Shown here in pieces: positions 7,345 through 9,604 of a stretch of DNA of 9,604 nucleotides. How positions within the stretch are numbered: the stretch's first letter is position 1; each line of letters starts with the position of its first letter. Origin of the DNA: Listeria marthii FSL S4-120. GTDB lineage: Bacteria > Bacillota > Bacilli > Lactobacillales > Listeriaceae. The translations under genes were made by a program, and so were the position numbers. The notes beneath the pieces were generated by a model. The model was given only the letters and a program-made list of their open reading frames with translations, was not told the DNA's origin and did no database searches. The DNA lies in the NCBI GenBank assembly GCA_000183865.1, contig CM001047.1, positions 1,582,376-1,591,979 on the forward strand. The letters run 5' to 3'.

Positions 7345-7378
7345 AAAAACCGTTTATCCTAAAAAAGAATAAACGGTT
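7344..7378 (-). terminator. Intrinsic terminator of thiI
   Basis: Read on the minus strand, a 10-bp stem, AACCGTTTAT (complement of 7369-7378) with ATAAACGGTT (complement of 7348-7357), encloses an 11-base loop and runs into six T (complement of 7344-7349). It begins 4 bases after the thiI stop. The plus strand has no T-run after the hairpin, so it works in one direction only and separates thiI from the arginine operon. Confidence 0.88.
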
Positions 7379-7382
7379 AATC

Positions 7383-8594
7383 TTAAAATAAATCAGCAAA
7401 CTCATCTTTCACTTGTTCCGTTTCAGCAATATTCACGGAAATCGTTTCGATATTGTCCAGCGCTTTTGTAATTAAAGCATCAAAATCAGTGAAACTTTCG
7501 TAATGCTCGATTTTATCTAGTTTTGGTTTTGTTTTTGGTGATGGTGGTGTAAAAATCGTACAGCAGTCTTCAAATGGTTGCACAGATAAATTATACGTAT
7601 CAATTTTTTGCGCGATTTGAATGATTTCATTTTTATCCATGGAAACAACTGGACGAATGATTGGTGTTGCTGTTACGGCGTTAATTGCTAGCATGCTTTC
7701 CAATGTTTGGCTGGCAACTTGACCTAAACTTTCGCCGTTAACAATCGCTAAACCATTTCTCTTACGGCGAAGTTCGTCCGTAATTCGCAGCATCATGCGA
7801 CGAGTAACTGTCATAATAACACTTTCCGGAATTTGTTGTTTTATAACTTCTTGAATTTCTGTAAATGGAACGATGTGCATTTGTACTTGTCCGCTATATT
7901 TAGCTAGTTTTGCGGCTAAATCAATTGCCTTTTGTTTGGCTTGTTCGCTAGTGTATGGCGGGCTATGGAAATGAACTGCTTCAATTTCGACGCCACGTTT
8001 TTGTGCTAAATATCCAGCAACTGGGCTGTCAATCCCACCAGAAAGCATCAACATCGCACGACCTGATGAACCAACAGGAAGACCAGCTGCTCCAAGAATC
8101 GTCCGGCATGATAAAAATACGCCTTCTTTACGTACATCGATCGTTAGTTTCACGTCCGGATTTTTGACGTTTACCGTTAAATCCTCGATGTTTTGCAGTA
8201 CGTGCGCACCAATTTCTTGATTTATTTCATTGGAATCAAGTGGAAACTCGCGGTGGCTACGTCTTGCTGCTACTTTAAATGTCCCGTTCTCTTCATGTGC
8301 ATCTTGGACTAAAGCAAGTGCTGCTGCTTTTACTTCCTCTAAATCTAAATTAACGCGCACAGCTGGGCTAAAAGATTGAATCCCGAAAATCGGTTTCAGA
8401 CGTTCTTCTGCAAGCTGATAATCTGCGCCATTTAAAATAATATACATCCGGTCACGTTCCCCGTGAATGCGTACTTCTGGTAAATCTTGCATTGCGCGTT
8501 TGACATTTTGCGCCAACTTCGTCACAAATTGTTTTCTGTTTTTTCCTTTAGTAGATAGCTCTCCGTATCTAATTAACATACGATCAAATTCCAA
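7383..8594 (-). CDS. thiI: tRNA 4-thiouridine sulfurtransferase ThiI (no rhodanese domain)
   Basis: A 403-residue cytoplasmic enzyme that adenylates U8 of tRNA and inserts sulfur to make 4-thiouridine; in some bacteria it also helps form the thiamine thiazole. An N-terminal ferredoxin-like region and THUMP domain (about 1-165) precede the PP-loop ATPase with SGGIDSP (185-191). FEDCC (341-345) holds Cys344, matching the conserved catalytic Cys344 of E. coli ThiI. The C-terminal rhodanese domain of the 482-residue E. coli protein is missing, as in Bacillus, so sulfur must come from a partner, very likely the adjacent desulfurase. Start: TTG at 8592-8594, one base after the upstream stop, with a GTGGTGA binding site about 6 bases before it. 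The internal ATG at 8577-8579 has no good site, and the extra residues MEFDR match the family N-terminus. Confidence 0.95.
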   Translation of the reverse strand: MEFDRMLIRYGELSTKGKNRKQFVTKLAQNVKRAMQDLPEVRIHGERDRMYIILNGADYQLAEERLKPIFGIQSFSPAVRVNLDLEEVKAAALALVQDAHEENGTFKVAARRSHREFPLDSNEINQEIGAHVLQNIEDLTVNVKNPDVKLTIDVRKEGVFLSCRTILGAAGLPVGSSGRAMLMLSGGIDSPVAGYLAQKRGVEIEAVHFHSPPYTSEQAKQKAIDLAAKLAKYSGQVQMHIVPFTEIQEVIKQQIPESVIMTVTRRMMLRITDELRRKRNGLAIVNGESLGQVASQTLESMLAINAVTATPIIRPVVSMDKNEIIQIAQKIDTYNLSVQPFEDCCTIFTPPSPKTKPKLDKIEHYESFTDFDALITKALDNIETISVNIAETEQVKDEFADLF

Positions 8595-8595
8595 T

Positions 8596-9604
8596 TTATT
8601 TCACCACTTTATTTAGATTTTCAATGATTTCTTGCAGTTTTTGTATAAAAATTTTCGCTTCGGATAAACGGTTTTCAAAAGATAAACTTACGCGTACAGC
8701 ACCAGTTGCTTCTTCGTCCGTCACACCCATCGCTTTTAACGTGCTACTTGCTAGTTTTTGTTTAGAAGAACAAGCACTTGTTGTTGAAATGTAAATATCT
8801 TCTTTTTCTAAAGCATGAACGAGGATTTCACCGCGATGCCCTTTTGCTGAAAAACAAACGATATGTGGTGCGGCAACACCTTGTTTCGTATGGACAGTCA
8901 TATCAGGCATTTGCGCAATTTCCGTTAGTAAATAGTCACGAATCTCGCTTAATTCTGGTTTTTTGGACTCATTTTCTAGTGTTAGCCTTAGTGCTTTGGC
9001 AAGCGCCACGCTCCCCGCCAGATTTTCCGTTCCGCTTCGATAGCCCATTTCCTGACCACCACCAAGAATTTCCGGATGCAAATGCACCTTTTTTCGTTTA
9101 AAGAGTACTCCGGTGCCTCGTAAAGCATGAAATTTATGGCCGGAAATAGTCAGCAAATCAATCGCATTCGCATCCAGTACAAGCGGTATTTTACCAATAC
9201 CCTGAACGAAATCCACATGAAAGAAAGTATGCTCACGCTGGGCGAGTATCTCCCCAATCGCGTGTAGCGGTTGAATGCTTCCTACTTCATTATTCACACC
9301 CATAATAGATACTAAAATCGTTTCTTCTGTGAGTGCTGCTTGTAATTCATCTAGTTTGATAACGCCATTTTTGTCAACTGGTAAGTAGGTTACTGAAAAA
9401 CCTGCTTGCTCCAGTTCTTCCATCACAACGCGGACAGACGGATGTTCAATGCTAGAAGTAATAATATGTTTCCCGCGATTTTCATAGCTATAAGCCAACC
9501 CTTTAATTGCTAAATTATTCCCTTCCGTTCCGCCAGATGTAAAAATAATTTCTTCGGGCAAAGCGCCTAACATCGTAGCGATTTGTTTTCTTGATGCAAG
9601 CTGA
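8596..9604 (-). CDS. nifZ: Cysteine desulfurase (NifS/IscS family, NifZ-like), 5' end outside window
   Basis: The frame is open to the right edge, so the start lies outside. 335 residues are visible (beginning QLASRKQ), and I estimate that 30-45 N-terminal residues are missing. The Met at 9571-9573 is internal, because family sequence continues through it. This PLP enzyme converts cysteine to alanine and carries the sulfur as a persulfide. In visible-residue numbering, SGGTEGNN is at 23-30, EHPS (His54 stacks on PLP) at 53-56, VNNEVG at 103-108, and HVDFVQ at 129-134. The Schiff-base Lys157 is in SGHKFH, and the persulfide Cys278 is in SACSS. The stop is 1 base from the thiI start, so the two are coupled. 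In B. subtilis the thiI-linked desulfurase NifZ is dedicated to tRNA 4-thiouridine, and this gene most likely has the same role. The symbol rests on that linkage; annotations may use iscS or nifS. Confidence 0.92.
   Translation of the reverse strand, partial: QLASRKQIATMLGALPEEIIFTSGGTEGNNLAIKGLAYSYENRGKHIITSSIEHPSVRVVMEELEQAGFSVTYLPVDKNGVIKLDELQAALTEETILVSIMGVNNEVGSIQPLHAIGEILAQREHTFFHVDFVQGIGKIPLVLDANAIDLLTISGHKFHALRGTGVLFKRKKVHLHPEILGGGQEMGYRSGTENLAGSVALAKALRLTLENESKKPELSEIRDYLLTEIAQMPDMTVHTKQGVAAPHIVCFSAKGHRGEILVHALEKEDIYISTTSACSSKQKLASSTLKAMGVTDEEATGAVRVSLSFENRLSEAKIFIQKLQEIIENLNKVVK

Noticed and set aside
8778..9101. Open plus-strand frame of 107 codons opposite the cysteine desulfurase
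   Set aside because: It lies wholly inside a well-conserved gene on the other strand, has no convincing binding site, and its translation has no recognisable domain.
1..9604. Mobile element, CRISPR array, defence or novel gene cluster
   Set aside because: All sizeable frames are intact housekeeping genes, apart from the two genes cut by the window edges; I see no transposase, recombinase, array of repeats, tRNA attachment site or block of unknown genes.

Overview
The window reads as chromosomal housekeeping DNA of a low-GC Gram-positive bacterium, most likely a member of Listeria close to L. monocytogenes. The reasons are the A+T-rich sequence, strong AGGAGG-type ribosome binding sites, and proteins that I recognise by eye as Listeria-like ArgF, ArgJ, ThiI and the second NAD kinase. 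The gene order (RDD-family gene, sppA, NAD kinase 2, argF-D-B-J-C, thiI, cysteine desulfurase) also matches the Listeria chromosome as I remember it. The species is not fixed, because no alignment could be run.

Layout. Bases 1-1082 carry a minus-strand pair: sppA, a membrane-anchored signal peptide peptidase, followed downstream by the first 16 codons of a gene whose position fits the RDD-family sppI/yteJ. Bases 1083-1261 are a divergent promoter region with a minus-strand promoter for sppA, a plus-strand extended -10 promoter for the NAD kinase, and an unexplained 8+8 bp inverted repeat over the sppA -35. Bases 1262-2065 hold nadK2, the only plus-strand gene. It converges on the arginine operon, and one hairpin (2067-2098) with A and T tails serves as terminator for both sides.

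Bases 2098-7210 are a compact minus-strand arginine operon transcribed argC-argJ-argB-argD-argF, with gaps of 15 and 12 bases, a 4-base overlap and a 2-base gap. It starts from a perfect sigma-A consensus promoter (TTGACA, 17 bases, TATAAT) with candidate ArgR operators around it. Together the five enzymes take glutamate through acetylated intermediates to ornithine and then citrulline, with ArgJ recycling the acetyl group. carAB and argGH are not here. Bases 7383-9604 carry a minus-strand pair, a cysteine desulfurase (5' end outside the window) and thiI, for tRNA 4-thiouridine and possibly thiamine sulfur transfer. thiI ends in its own terminator just before the arg promoter.

There is no stretch over 300 bases without a gene; the longest gaps are about 179 bases (1083-1261) and 172 bases (7211-7382). 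I see no mobile element, CRISPR array, RNA gene, prophage or broken gene. I found no undescribed system; the points worth a second look are regulatory (the two inter-operon regions) and small features of the enzymes.
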